Source of the DNA: Pseudomonas wayambapalatensis
GTDB taxonomy: Bacteria; Pseudomonadota; Gammaproteobacteria; Pseudomonadales; Pseudomonadaceae
Direction of reading: 5' to 3'
DNA length: 64,000 nucleotides
Assembly (NCBI GenBank): GCA_014268975.2
Contig: CP077096.1
Span: 2,579,501 to 2,643,500 of the forward strand
The notes beneath the pieces are model-generated. The model saw nothing but the letters and a program-made list of their open reading frames with translations, ran no database searches and was not told where the DNA came from. Shown piece after piece: positions 42,401 through 49,708 of this stretch. Made by a program: the position numbers and the translations under genes. Within the stretch, counting starts at the first letter, position 1, and each line of letters begins with the position of its first letter.

Positions 42401-43614
42401 CGCAGGCGTGCCGCCGACACGTCGGTGGCGATGGCGTCCGGATACCGGCCGGCGCGACCGATGTTGATGGCGCGTTCGTCGAGGTCGGTGGCGAATACCT
42501 GTACTTGGGCGCTGCGCTGTTCCACCGCCAACTGCTCGGTCACCAGCATCGCCAGGCTATAGGCCTCCTCGCCGGTGGAGCAGCCTGCTGACCAGAGGCG
42601 TACCTCGTGCGCGGACTCTTCACTGGCATCCTTGTTGACCAGGCCCGGCATCACATGGCGCTGCAACGCCTCGAACGCCTCGCGATCGCGGAAGAAGTTG
42701 GTCACTCCGATCAGCATGTCGGCCAGCAGTGCCCGCGACTCCTCCGGGTGGTGCTGCAGGAAGTCGAGATAGCCGGCCAGCTCTGTCTGGCCGGTGACAT
42801 GCAGGCGGCGTTCCAGGCGGCGCAGTACGGTGGCGCGCTTGTAGTGGCTGAAGTCGTGTCCGGTCTCGCCTTGCAGCGTCAGCAGGATCTCATCCAGCAG
42901 CGGGTCGCTCGCCGCCGGATCACCCTCGCGCTCTCCCAATGGCGGCGGCAGGCTGTCGTCTTCGATTTCCGGCAGTTTCACCTGGCGCGCCGTGCGCCAC
43001 AACTCGACCAGGCGCGCAGGCATTTCAGCTACTGGCAGCAGCAGGTCAACCATGCCGGTGGCCAGCGCCGCACGGGGCATGTCGGGGTACTCGGCATCAT
43101 CGGGTGCCTGCACCAGGGTCACGCCACCTTGTTCCTTGATGCGCGACAGGCCTACGGCGCCGTCGCTGCCGGTTCCCGAGAGCACCACGCAGAATGCATG
43201 GTCCTTGTGCACGTCGGCCAGGTCGCGAAAGAACAGGTCGATGGCCACATGATCGCCGCGGCCGCGCTTGGCTGGGCTGACCCGCAGGTAGCCGTCGTTG
43301 GTCGACAGGCGATTGGCTGGCGAGATCACGTAGACATGGTTGCGTTCGATCGGCACCGGCTCGCTGACCTGGCGTACCGGCATGCGGGTGACCGCCTGGA
43401 TGATCCGGTCAGCCTGGCTCTGGTGATGGGGGGAGAGGTGCAGGACGACAACGAACGCCATGCCGGAGTCGTCCGGGGCGTGCCGGAAGAACCGGCGGAT
43501 CGCTTCCAGGCCGCCGGCCGAGGCGCCGATGCCGACCACGGGGAAACCCAGATGGCTGGGGCTGAGCGCCGGATTGTGCGGCGAGGCGAGGGACGGTTTG
43601 CTGGACGACTTCAT
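39487..43614 (-). CDS. CheB-CheR-PAS-histidine kinase-receiver fusion protein
   Basis: A 1375-residue soluble protein. Domains in order: CheB methylesterase (~25-215; Ser in GIGASAGGLEA, His in VLHLSPHH, Asp in GTGSDGAVGL); CheR methyltransferase (~235-490; SAM loop WSAGCSTGEEAYSLAM); a PAS-like region (~590-690); a long Gln/Glu coiled coil (~715-800, QELTASNEEMQAINEELRSA); two PAS domains (~805-1020); HisKA with phospho-His in MSHELKHPLNL; an HATPase; and a receiver with phospho-Asp in ILSDIGMPVMDG. No CheA/MCP genes are adjacent. Such fusions pair glutamyl (de)methylation domains with a kinase; targets are unknown. The ATG at 43614 has an AAGG box; earlier in-frame codons look untranslated. 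Confidence 0.9.
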   Translation of the reverse strand: MKSSSKPSLASPHNPALSPSHLGFPVVGIGASAGGLEAIRRFFRHAPDDSGMAFVVVLHLSPHHQSQADRIIQAVTRMPVRQVSEPVPIERNHVYVISPANRLSTNDGYLRVSPAKRGRGDHVAIDLFFRDLADVHKDHAFCVVLSGTGSDGAVGLSRIKEQGGVTLVQAPDDAEYPDMPRAALATGMVDLLLPVAEMPARLVELWRTARQVKLPEIEDDSLPPPLGEREGDPAASDPLLDEILLTLQGETGHDFSHYKRATVLRRLERRLHVTGQTELAGYLDFLQHHPEESRALLADMLIGVTNFFRDREAFEALQRHVMPGLVNKDASEESAHEVRLWSAGCSTGEEAYSLAMLVTEQLAVEQRSAQVQVFATDLDERAINIGRAGRYPDAIATDVSAARLRQFFIKEDQHLRVRKEIREKVLFARHNLLSDPPFSQLDLIVCRNLLIYLDREVQRDILRLFHFALRPGGHLFLGSSESTDLAADLFVAVDKRNRIFRAREVQTTSHPPRLQAPEPALAPPARARSSRRLSYAEIHHRALARCTPPSLVIDTEGNILHMSEGVGRFLHHAGGELSHNLLSLIIAPLRPALRSTLLQAQGSGQAVTSRSVSVSLDEHPTAVQILVQPHQDDPSGTDCLLVVFQAIEVDSSASTSAAVEQTEGMVLSNLERELHRTRLQLQETIEQSEFSSQELTASNEEMQAINEELRSASEELETSKEELQSINEELLTVNYELKTKVEETDKVNDYLSNLIASTDIATVFVDRNLCIRWFTPRAADIFSMLPVDTGRSLLDITHRLDYPGLADDARAVVERETTIEREVVGHNQHWYLARLLPYRASERNVDGTVLTFIDISQSRAAEERLRQGEERMRLVAESTHDFAIILLDEHGLITDWNTGAALIFGYGKDEVLGHHYQLIFTEQDQASGVPERELRSARLHGRGQDERWHVRKDGSRFYCSGEVSRLKGSSLRGYVKIARDLTGHKRLHDEQSKQLAESQSSSHMKDEFFAVMSHELKHPLNLIQLNAEILRRSPSVKSASAASKAVGIICDAVSSQARIIDDLLDVARIRTGKLKLKTEVIDLCAVLQGIHAVVLNEQHTCTVRLVLPADGAPVHVEADGTRLEQIIWNLLNNALKFSPAGTEIRVVLARRDSQAQLEVIDQGVGLTEDSLESVFDLFTQAAPQLSGNSREGLGIGLSLVRQLVEAHGGTVAAYSAGLGCGTTFTVSLPLCAPERQATPDAPEQASDGRLDGIKVLLVDDSKEILEVMQQLLEMEGANVEAYSDPQAALEAAADGRYEIILSDIGMPVMDGHALIKALRGLEHLRYTPAIALTGYGASADQYRSRQSGFDRHLNKPVGYDDLVEAIETLCGSVPY

Positions 43615-43690
43615 GGCATCAGCCTTGTTCGGACCTGGAAATGGCCTGGGGCGAATCGCCGGGCACTGGGCGCAGATTATAGGCTGGCGC

Positions 43691-43918
43691 TCACTTTGGC
43701 GATGAGCGGTTGCCCTCAAGGAGGGCCAGATGCTCGATGGCCTCCTGATAACGCTCGGCTGCCTTGCGCCGCAGCTCCTGGTAATGGCCGAAGTCGAAGG
43801 CGTCGAGCCCGACGCCTTCGAGTAGGGCAAAGGCTGCGCGGTCGAGTTCATAGGCGCTGGCGAACAGCCGGCGATTCTGCTCCAGAGCGAGCTGTTGGCA
43901 GGCGCGGGTCATGGGCAT
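43691..43918 (-). CDS. Small soluble helical protein of unknown function
   Basis: A 75-residue protein (MPMTRACQQLALEQNRRLFA and a helical remainder with ELRRKAAERYQEAIEHLALL). Two ATGs lie six bases apart at 43918 and 43912; GGAG stands 5 bp before the first. It lies 76 bp upstream of the hybrid kinase on the same strand and could be co-transcribed with it. On its other side it is divergent from the light-regulon arm; the TGTACA boxes lie about 160-200 bp upstream of it, so it could also respond to that regulator. I do not recognise a family. Confidence 0.6.
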   Translation of the reverse strand: MPMTRACQQLALEQNRRLFASAYELDRAAFALLEGVGLDAFDFGHYQELRRKAAERYQEAIEHLALLEGNRSSPK

Positions 43919-44074
43919 GGGAGCTCCGGTAGCCGAGGTGGTATTCAGACCTATGACTACCGCGCAGGCAAATAAGTGCGAACGTTTTGACCGGATAGCT
44001 CGACCGGCAGCTCTTTTCGATTTCGGCTGCGACCAACGACTGTGCCCGTGGCTTGGAGGCGAATGGCAAAAAAC

Positions 44075-44119
44075 TGTACATGCCAATAAAATATCTGTAC
44101 ATCATGCTATCTTTGTACA
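44075..44119. promoter_or_regulatory. Three TGTACA boxes: LitR/PplR-type operator upstream of the + arm
   Basis: TGTACA occurs at 44075-44080, 44096-44101 and 44114-44119. The second and third are separated by exactly 12 bp, which fits the T(G/A)TACA-N12-TGTA(C/T)A consensus I recall for class II LitR (PplR) proteins of P. putida. The boxes end 25 bp before the start of the chalcone-isomerase-like gene, so a bound protein would cover its promoter. The same arrangement recurs at 52150-52224 upstream of the opposing arm. Confidence 0.75.
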
Positions 44120-44144
44120 GTATTGGGCCGCGCTTGAGGTCAAT

Positions 44145-44681
44145 ATGGTTCACCGTGCTCGTTGGACGTGCCTTTGCCTGCTGATCGTTGCGTTTTCGGC
44201 GACGGCGGACTGGCGCTCGCAGTTGCCCGGTGCGCAGCGGTTGGGTGCGGGTGAGTTCACTTGGTTCGGCCTGCGTCTTTACACCGCCCAGCTATGGACG
44301 CTGGCGCCGGCGCTGGACTGGAACCAGCCGTTCGCCCTCGAGCTTCTCTATCACCGGTCGTTGTCCAAGGACACGCTGGTACAGGCCAGCCTCGAGGAAA
44401 TGCATCGTCTCAACGCTGGCGGCATTGCGCCGCAGCAACGCCCGGCTTGGACCCAGGCGCTTGAAGCGGCATTCGTGGACGTGCGCCCCGGGATGCGAAT
44501 TACAGGCTTGTACCTGCCGGGGCAGGGTTGCCGCTTTTACGTCGACGGTGAATTGAGCCGCGAAATCACTGACCCGGCCTTTGCCCGGGCGTTCTTTGCC
44601 ATCTGGCTCGATCCACGTGCCAGGGATCCACAACTGCGTCAGCGCCTGCTCGGGCTGGCTGGCAGTGAACGAGGACGCTGA
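44145..44681 (+). CDS. Chalcone isomerase-like exported protein
   Basis: A 178-residue precursor with a signal peptide (ARWTCLCLLIVAFSATA-DWR). The mature part matches the bacterial chalcone-isomerase-like domain: GAQRLGAGEFTWFGLRLYTA near the start, ALELLYHRSLSKDTLVQASLEEM-type central helices, and FFAIWLDPRARDPQLRQRLL at the end. Bacterial members probably bind fatty acids or similar hydrophobic ligands rather than chalcones. The ATG at 44145 has TGAGGT 4 bp before it and lies 25 bp after the TGTACA boxes. It is the first gene of the + arm, followed after 2 bp by the DUF3833 gene. Confidence 0.85.
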   Translation: MVHRARWTCLCLLIVAFSATADWRSQLPGAQRLGAGEFTWFGLRLYTAQLWTLAPALDWNQPFALELLYHRSLSKDTLVQASLEEMHRLNAGGIAPQQRPAWTQALEAAFVDVRPGMRITGLYLPGQGCRFYVDGELSREITDPAFARAFFAIWLDPRARDPQLRQRLLGLAGSERGR

Positions 44682-44683
44682 AT

Positions 44684-45220
44684 ATGTACAAAGCACTGTT
44701 GCTGGCGTTGTGTCTGCTTCTGGGCAGCTGTGGCAATGTCGGGGTCGAACGCTATGCCCAGGAGCAGCCCAAGCTCGACCTGGTGGCGTTCTTCTCGCGG
44801 CCGGTACAGGCCTGGGGGATGTTCCAGAAGCGCTCCGGTGAGGTAATCAAGCGCTTTCATGTGCGCATCGATAGCCGTCGTGAAGGTGAGCATCTGATCC
44901 TCGAAGAACATTTTCTGTACAGCGATGGCACCCGTCAGGAACGCACCTGGCGGTTAGTGCCCGACGGCCCTGGCCGCTGGCGCGGAACGGCGGGGGACGT
45001 CATTGGCGAGGCGAGGGGGGAAGTGGCGGGTAACGCGTTGCGCTGGCGTTATCAGCTTGACCTGCCTGTCGATGGGCGTAACTGGCAAGTGGACCTGGAC
45101 GACTGGATGTACCTGATGGATGACGACACCCTGATCAATCGCTCGAGTATGAGCAAGCTGGGCGTGGAAATCGGCCAGATCACCCTGTTCTTCCGCCGCC
45201 TCCCGGAGAGTACGCCGTGA
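44684..45220 (+). CDS. DUF3833 lipoprotein
   Basis: A 178-residue lipoprotein precursor: KALLLALCLLLGSCGN has a lipobox LLGSC with the acylated Cys at residue ~17. The DUF3833 domain follows (KLDLVAFFSRPVQAWGMFQK, RWRLVPDGPGRWRGTAGDV-type strands, and the WMYLMDDDTLINRSSMSKLG stretch). It is probably a lipocalin-like lipid-binding protein anchored in a membrane facing the periplasm. It occurs next to cryptochrome/CFA-synthase genes in many proteobacteria, as it does here. It overlaps the next gene by 4 bp (GTGA). Confidence 0.88.
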   Translation: MYKALLLALCLLLGSCGNVGVERYAQEQPKLDLVAFFSRPVQAWGMFQKRSGEVIKRFHVRIDSRREGEHLILEEHFLYSDGTRQERTWRLVPDGPGRWRGTAGDVIGEARGEVAGNALRWRYQLDLPVDGRNWQVDLDDWMYLMDDDTLINRSSMSKLGVEIGQITLFFRRLPESTP

Positions 45221-45522
45221 ACCTGGTCACGCTGTTTCAATGGGTCACGACCGGCGAAGCGAAGGCGCTGGAACTGCTGTCGCTGGAGGGCGGCTTCTAC
45301 CTCCTGCGTGCCTTGACCGACGCTGGCCCCGTGACTCTCAACGATGCCCATGGGCAGCCCCTGCGCGTGCGCTCCACCACCGAGCTACGCCAGTTGCTGA
45401 CGGGCCTGCCATCCGTGCCCTGCACGCTGGTGCAGCACGTGGTACATGATGAGATGTGCGGGCAACGTGACGGCCCCATCGAACCGCTGCGCGTCCCGAT
45501 AACGCTCGCCAGCCAGTGGTAG
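45217..45522 (+). CDS. Unknown 101-residue protein of the light-regulon operon
   Basis: The GTG at 45217 overlaps the DUF3833 stop by 4 bp. The protein has no signal peptide or membrane helix. It contains TTGEAKALELLSLEGGFYLL and a central LDRRWP-free segment LNDAHGQPLRVRSTTELRQLL, resembling the small 'DUF6482-like' helical proteins, though I cannot confirm that. The next reading frame (cryptochrome) opens 9 bp downstream, so it is firmly within the operon. Its constant position between a lipoprotein and a photolyase-like gene hints at a role in the light response, but no function is known to me. Confidence 0.6.
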   Translation: MNLVTLFQWVTTGEAKALELLSLEGGFYLLRALTDAGPVTLNDAHGQPLRVRSTTELRQLLTGLPSVPCTLVQHVVHDEMCGQRDGPIEPLRVPITLASQW

Positions 45523-45530
45523 GCGAAACG

Positions 45531-47057
45531 ATGCGCCTGGGCCTGGTGCTGGGTGACCAGCTGTCGTTCGACCTGGCGAGCCTGAGCGCTCTCGATCCTG
45601 CCCGTGACGCTATCTTGATGGCGGAGGTGGAGGGTGAGGCCCGGTACGTGCCGCACCATCCACTGAAGATCGTTCTGATTTTCAGCGCCATGCGGCACTT
45701 CGCTCGGTGCCTGCGCGAGCGGGGTTGGCAAGTGCACTATGTCGAGCTCGATGCTGCAGGCAACAGCGGCAGCATCGTTGGCGAGTTGTGTCGCTGGCAA
45801 CAGGCCTTGGGCGCCACGCAGATCCACCTGACCGAGTGCGGCGAGTGGCGTCTGGAGCAGGCATTGCGTGATGCCGGGTTGCCGCTGGTGTGGCACCGTG
45901 ACCGGCGTTTTCTGTGCTCGCGCGAAGCCTTTGGGCGCTGGGCCGCTGAGCGGCGCCAACTGCGCATGGAGCACTTCTACCGTGGCATGCGCAAGCGCAC
46001 CGGCCTGCTGATGGAGCTCGATGGCAGCCCGGCAGGTGGAGCCTGGAATTTCGATGCCGACAATCGCAAGCCGTTGCCGCGTCAGCTACGTGGCCCATTC
46101 GCTGCGCATTTTGCGCAGGACGAGATCACAGCAGCGGTGCAGGCGCTGGTAGGTCAGCGCTTCAGCGACCACTACGGGGCCACCGACGGCTTCGACTATC
46201 CAGTAACCCATGCCCAGGCCCAGCAGCTCTGGCAACACTTTCTAGAGTTTGGCCTGGCGGCTTTCGGGGACTACCAGGATGCGATGGCCGAGGGCGAGCC
46301 GTATCTGTTTCATGCACGTATCAGTGCAGCGCTCAACATCGGGCTTCTGGATGTGCGTAGCCTGTGTGAAGACGTCGACAGGGCGTGGCGCGAGCGGCGA
46401 GTGCCGCTCAATGCAGCCGAAGGCTTCATCCGCCAACTGATAGGCTGGCGCGAGTATGTGCGCGGGATCTATTGGCTGCGCATGCCGGAGTACGCCGGGC
46501 TCAATCACCTGGGCAACGAGCGGGCGTTGCCGGAATTCTACTGGACCGGGCAAACCCGTATGCGCTGCATGGCGCAAGCCATCGGGCAGACCTTGCGGCT
46601 GGGTTACGCGCACCACATCCAGCGGCTGATGGTGACCGGAAACTTCGCCTTACTGGCAGGTATCGTGCCGACGGCGATTTGTGAGTGGTATCTGGCGGTC
46701 TACATGGACGCTTTCGACTGGGTCGAGCTGCCCAACACGCTTGGCATGGTGATGCATGCCGACGGTGGCTACCTTGGGTCCAAGCCCTACTGTGCGAGTG
46801 GTCGTTACATCCAGCGCATGTCCGACCATTGCGCGTCTTGCAGTTACCGGGTTGGCCAGGTAACCGAGGAGGATGCTTGCCCGTTCAATGCCCTGTACTG
46901 GCATTTTCTCATTCGCCATCGCACCGTGCTTTCGGCTAACCCGCGGCTGGCGCTGGCCTATCGTGGGCTCGATGGCATGTCGGCCAGCCGTCGCGATGCC
47001 GTATGGCAACGCGGCCAGTCATTGTTGGCGCGACTGGATGCCGGGCAGCCGATATGA
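45531..47057 (+). CDS. Iron-sulfur bacterial cryptochrome/photolyase (CryB/PhrB-related, FeS-BCP)
   Basis: A 508-residue protein of the 'deoxyribodipyrimidine photolyase-related' family. [20 protein letters not shown] is the antenna-domain start. The FAD-binding helical domain includes [20 protein letters not shown] and [20 protein letters not shown]. Four cysteines of the [4Fe-4S] cluster are visible: YC in [16 protein letters not shown], then HC and SC in [12 protein letters not shown], and AC in [12 protein letters not shown]. Members repair (6-4) photoproducts or act as cryptochromes and bind a ribolumazine antenna. An upstream GTG (45516) is possible; the ATG at 45531 matches the family start. 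Its stop overlaps the DUF2256 ATG. Confidence 0.92.
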   Translation: MRLGLVLGDQLSFDLASLSALDPARDAILMAEVEGEARYVPHHPLKIVLIFSAMRHFARCLRERGWQVHYVELDAAGNSGSIVGELCRWQQALGATQIHLTECGEWRLEQALRDAGLPLVWHRDRRFLCSREAFGRWAAERRQLRMEHFYRGMRKRTGLLMELDGSPAGGAWNFDADNRKPLPRQLRGPFAAHFAQDEITAAVQALVGQRFSDHYGATDGFDYPVTHAQAQQLWQHFLEFGLAAFGDYQDAMAEGEPYLFHARISAALNIGLLDVRSLCEDVDRAWRERRVPLNAAEGFIRQLIGWREYVRGIYWLRMPEYAGLNHLGNERALPEFYWTGQTRMRCMAQAIGQTLRLGYAHHIQRLMVTGNFALLAGIVPTAICEWYLAVYMDAFDWVELPNTLGMVMHADGGYLGSKPYCASGRYIQRMSDHCASCSYRVGQVTEEDACPFNALYWHFLIRHRTVLSANPRLALAYRGLDGMSASRRDAVWQRGQSLLARLDAGQPI

Positions 47058-47236
47058 AAAAGAGCCTGTTGCCCAGCAAGATCTGTGTGGTCTGTGGCCT
47101 GCCGTTCAACTGGCGCAAGCGCTGGGCGCGCTGCTGGGAACAGGTGCGCTATTGCTCTGAGCGATGCCGCAGGTCAGCGCCACGCCGCCAGGCGCAAGAG
47201 CAGGGGCAAGGTGAAGGCCCAGATGGGCGCCAGTAG
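47054..47236 (+). CDS. DUF2256 zinc-finger-like small protein
   Basis: A 60-residue protein: [20 protein letters not shown] then [10 protein letters not shown] gives C-x2-C, a single C and C-x3-C, a compact zinc-binding pattern that defines DUF2256. It is basic and usually follows a cryptochrome gene, as here, where its ATG overlaps the cryptochrome TGA by 4 bp. A role with nucleic acid or as partner of the photolyase is inference. Its 3' end overlaps the opposing DUF2878 gene by 63 bp (47174-47236), a convergent coding overlap. Confidence 0.85.
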   Translation: MKKSLLPSKICVVCGLPFNWRKRWARCWEQVRYCSERCRRSAPRRQAQEQGQGEGPDGRQ

Positions 47237-47662
47237 CAGGCCGGTTTCCAGCGTGCCCAAGGGCAATCCCACCCCGGCCAGCCTCGCGCCCGCCAAGTAA
47301 GCCAGTGGGCCGCTGATTGCGCCCAGCAGTGCACCGAGCCGCCAGTCCCTGGCGATCCATGCCAGGCTGTGGCGCATGCCGCTGGCCAGCACCAGCCACA
47401 GCAGCGCGAGCCACAGTGGCAGCGGCCAGGCATCGAACGCGAATACCCCCAGCGCTCCCAGCACCGTATCAAGCAGGCAGCCGGCCAAGGTAACGCGCCA
47501 CAGCGCCTTGAACTCGCCGCTGTCGTCCCGGCTCAGGCGCAGGTGCACGCCCAGGCCGAGGATCACCAGCAGCAAGAGCCAGGGCCGTTCTGCACCCAGT
47601 ACGCAGGCCCACCAGCCGACCTGCAACCAAAGGGCATTGGCGACCAGCCTGCCGCCGTGCAT
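47174..47662 (-). CDS. DUF2878 membrane protein
   Basis: A 162-residue inner-membrane protein with about five hydrophobic helices ([57 protein letters not shown] and two more), the DUF2878 pattern. The ATG at 47662 overlaps the TGA of the CFA-synthase-like gene by one base, making it the last gene of the minus arm. It accompanies cfa-like, DUF1365 and FAD-oxidoreductase genes in many proteobacteria. The function is unknown; a membrane part of the lipid-modifying pathway is an inference. Confidence 0.85.
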   Translation of the reverse strand: MHGGRLVANALWLQVGWWACVLGAERPWLLLLVILGLGVHLRLSRDDSGEFKALWRVTLAGCLLDTVLGALGVFAFDAWPLPLWLALLWLVLASGMRHSLAWIARDWRLGALLGAISGPLAYLAGARLAGVGLPLGTLETGLLLAPIWAFTLPLLLRLAAWR

Positions 47663-48927
47663 CAGGCATGGCCTGGCAAGGGCGCACGACGTGCCTGGGG
47701 CGCGGCCAACAGCAGGTGGGCAACGCCGATGGCGCGCTCCTCGAAGCCGCCTTGGCAGTAGCACAAGTAGAATTCCCACAGGCGCTGGAACATGTCGTCG
47801 TAGCCCAGGTCGGCCAGCGCCGTGCGTGCCTGACGCAGGTTTTCCCGCCAATGCTGCAGGGTGAGGGCGTAGTCCTGGCCGAAATCCTCCATATGTACAA
47901 GGTTCAGCGCAGTGTGCCGGCTGGCAGTGTCGAGCATCACGCTCAGCGAAGGCAGGGCGCCTCCGGGGAAAATGTAGCGCTGGATGAAGTCCACCGAGCG
48001 CCGTGCCTGGTCGTAGCGTTGGTCGCGAATGGTGATGGCCTGCAGCAGCATCAGGCCATCGGGCTTGAGCAGCGCGGCACACTGGCGGAAGTACACCGGC
48101 AGATAACGATGGCCGACCGCTTCGATCATCTCGATCGATACCAGTTTGTCGAAACGGCCTTCCAGGTCGCGGTAGTCCTCGCGAAGTACCGTTATGCGCT
48201 GCTCCAGGCCCAGCGCCCGAACGCGGTCCAGGGTATGGCTGTACTGCGCTTCGGAGAGGGTGGTGGTGGTAACCCTGCAGCCGTATCGGGTGGCGGCGTG
48301 AATCGCCAGGGAGCCCCAACCGCAGCCAATTTCCAGCAGGTGATCGTCAGGGCATAGCTCAAGTTTCTGGCAGATGCGCTCCAGCTTGTTCACCTGAGCG
48401 TGTTCCAGTGTCTGCCCGGGATGCTCGAACTGGGCTGCCGAATACATCATGGTGGGGTCCAGCAGCCGCTCGAACAGGGCGTTGCCGAGGTCGTAGTGCG
48501 CCAGAATGTTGCGTCGGGCACCGCGCCTGCTATTGCGGTTGAGCCGGTGCAGCAGCCGCAGGGCAGGGCGGCCGAGGCGCGCCAGGCCGCCCTCGAGCGC
48601 GTCGAGCACTTCAAGGTTGGCGACGAACAGGCGCGTCACCCGCGCAAGGTCCGGGCTGCGCCAATAGCCGTGGATGTAGGCTTCGCCAGCACCGATCGAG
48701 CCATTGCCGGCGATCAGGCTCCAGGTGGCGTCATCGAGCACCTCCACCTCGGCCTGCAACGGGCTCTCGGTATCGCCAAAACTCCACTGCTGGCCGTGGC
48801 ACAGCAGGCGCAAGTGACCGTGGCGCAGCTTGCCCATTTGGGCGAGCACGGCGCTTCGTGCCAGACCGCCGAGCAACGGCGCAAGGCCGGCGAACTTGCT
48901 AACGCTCAGGGTGTGATTCGACATCAT
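47662..48927 (-). CDS. Cyclopropane-fatty-acid-synthase-like SAM methyltransferase
   Basis: A protein of ~421 residues of the CFA/mycolic-acid methyltransferase family. The SAM-binding loop is HLLEIGCGWGSLAIHAATRY (~200-219). RNILAHYDLGNALFERLLDP and TMMYSAAQF (~140-165) match the lipid-binding N-domain boundary. SIEMIEAVGHRYLPVYF lines the active site. It methylates the double bond of acyl chains in membrane phospholipids. Its neighbours DUF1365, FAD oxidoreductase and SDR resemble the light/singlet-oxygen clusters tied to unusual (furan or methylated) fatty acids. Two ATGs are adjacent (48927, 48924) after a GAGG box; it overlaps the DUF1365 end by 29 bp. Confidence 0.9.
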   Translation of the reverse strand: MMSNHTLSVSKFAGLAPLLGGLARSAVLAQMGKLRHGHLRLLCHGQQWSFGDTESPLQAEVEVLDDATWSLIAGNGSIGAGEAYIHGYWRSPDLARVTRLFVANLEVLDALEGGLARLGRPALRLLHRLNRNSRRGARRNILAHYDLGNALFERLLDPTMMYSAAQFEHPGQTLEHAQVNKLERICQKLELCPDDHLLEIGCGWGSLAIHAATRYGCRVTTTTLSEAQYSHTLDRVRALGLEQRITVLREDYRDLEGRFDKLVSIEMIEAVGHRYLPVYFRQCAALLKPDGLMLLQAITIRDQRYDQARRSVDFIQRYIFPGGALPSLSVMLDTASRHTALNLVHMEDFGQDYALTLQHWRENLRQARTALADLGYDDMFQRLWEFYLCYCQGGFEERAIGVAHLLLAAPQARRAPLPGHA

Positions 48928-49708
48928 TCGTGTCCTCGCAGGAGTGGCCGAGCGCCAAGTGATTCTGGCGGGCAGTGTGGTCATGGATGGGGGTGCGTTT
49001 GAACAGCAGGCGCAGTGCCTGCCAGTAGATAGCCGAGAGGGTGCGCAGGCTCATCCACGGGAAGGCCAGGATGTATCGATGCAGGCCGGCGCGGTCCAAA
49101 GGCTGGCGCTGCAAGGCGAGGTCTGCCTTGAACACCGTGCGCTCGTGTTGCCGGTTCTCCATATGGATACGTATATGTTGCGCATCCAGGGAGAAGCGAA
49201 AGCGATAGTCCATGTCCAGTGGCATGAACGGCGACACGTGGAAGGCCTTCGCCACCGTGAAGGGTGTGCCGAGGTTGTCGTGCACCGGCAGCACGTAGTG
49301 GAAGCGTTCACGCCAGGGGGTGTTTCGTACTTCCAGCAGGATCGCCACCAGGTTCGCGTCGCGGTCATGGCAGAAATAGAAACTCACCGGGTTGAACGAC
49401 AGCCCCCAGCAGCGCAGTTGCGTGAGCAGGTGGACCGGGCCTTCGGGCATATCCCCCGTGGCCTGGCGGACGATCAAGCGCGCGGCCTGTGCCAGCGTCT
49501 GTCCCTGCTGGGTCAGCGCTGGCAGGTAGTCGGTCTGGCGAAAGCTGAGCGGTGCCAGGCGCCAGCGCCCTAGCCAGCGTGACAGGCTCATCAGCCAGGT
49601 TTGCTCGTCCAGATCCAGGTAGAACATGCCTGTTCGATAGCGGAACGCGTGGGCGCGCGGCGTCAAGCGACGGTGGCTGATCCAGCCCAGGCAGAGGCTG
49701 CTGTTCAC
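48899..49708 (-). CDS. DUF1365 protein
   Basis: A 269-residue protein of the DUF1365 family: SLCLGWISHRRLTPRAHAFR at the start, LLTQLRCWGLSFNPVSFYFC (~95-114) and FHVSPFMPLDMDYRF-type motifs. The start is a GTG (49708) overlapping the TGA of the FAD oxidoreductase gene. DUF1365 proteins have no established activity; they nearly always sit between an amine-oxidase-like flavoprotein and a CFA-like methyltransferase, as here, which suggests a step on acyl chains of phospholipids. Confidence 0.9.
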   Translation of the reverse strand: MNSSLCLGWISHRRLTPRAHAFRYRTGMFYLDLDEQTWLMSLSRWLGRWRLAPLSFRQTDYLPALTQQGQTLAQAARLIVRQATGDMPEGPVHLLTQLRCWGLSFNPVSFYFCHDRDANLVAILLEVRNTPWRERFHYVLPVHDNLGTPFTVAKAFHVSPFMPLDMDYRFRFSLDAQHIRIHMENRQHERTVFKADLALQRQPLDRAGLHRYILAFPWMSLRTLSAIYWQALRLLFKRTPIHDHTARQNHLALGHSCEDTNDVESHPER

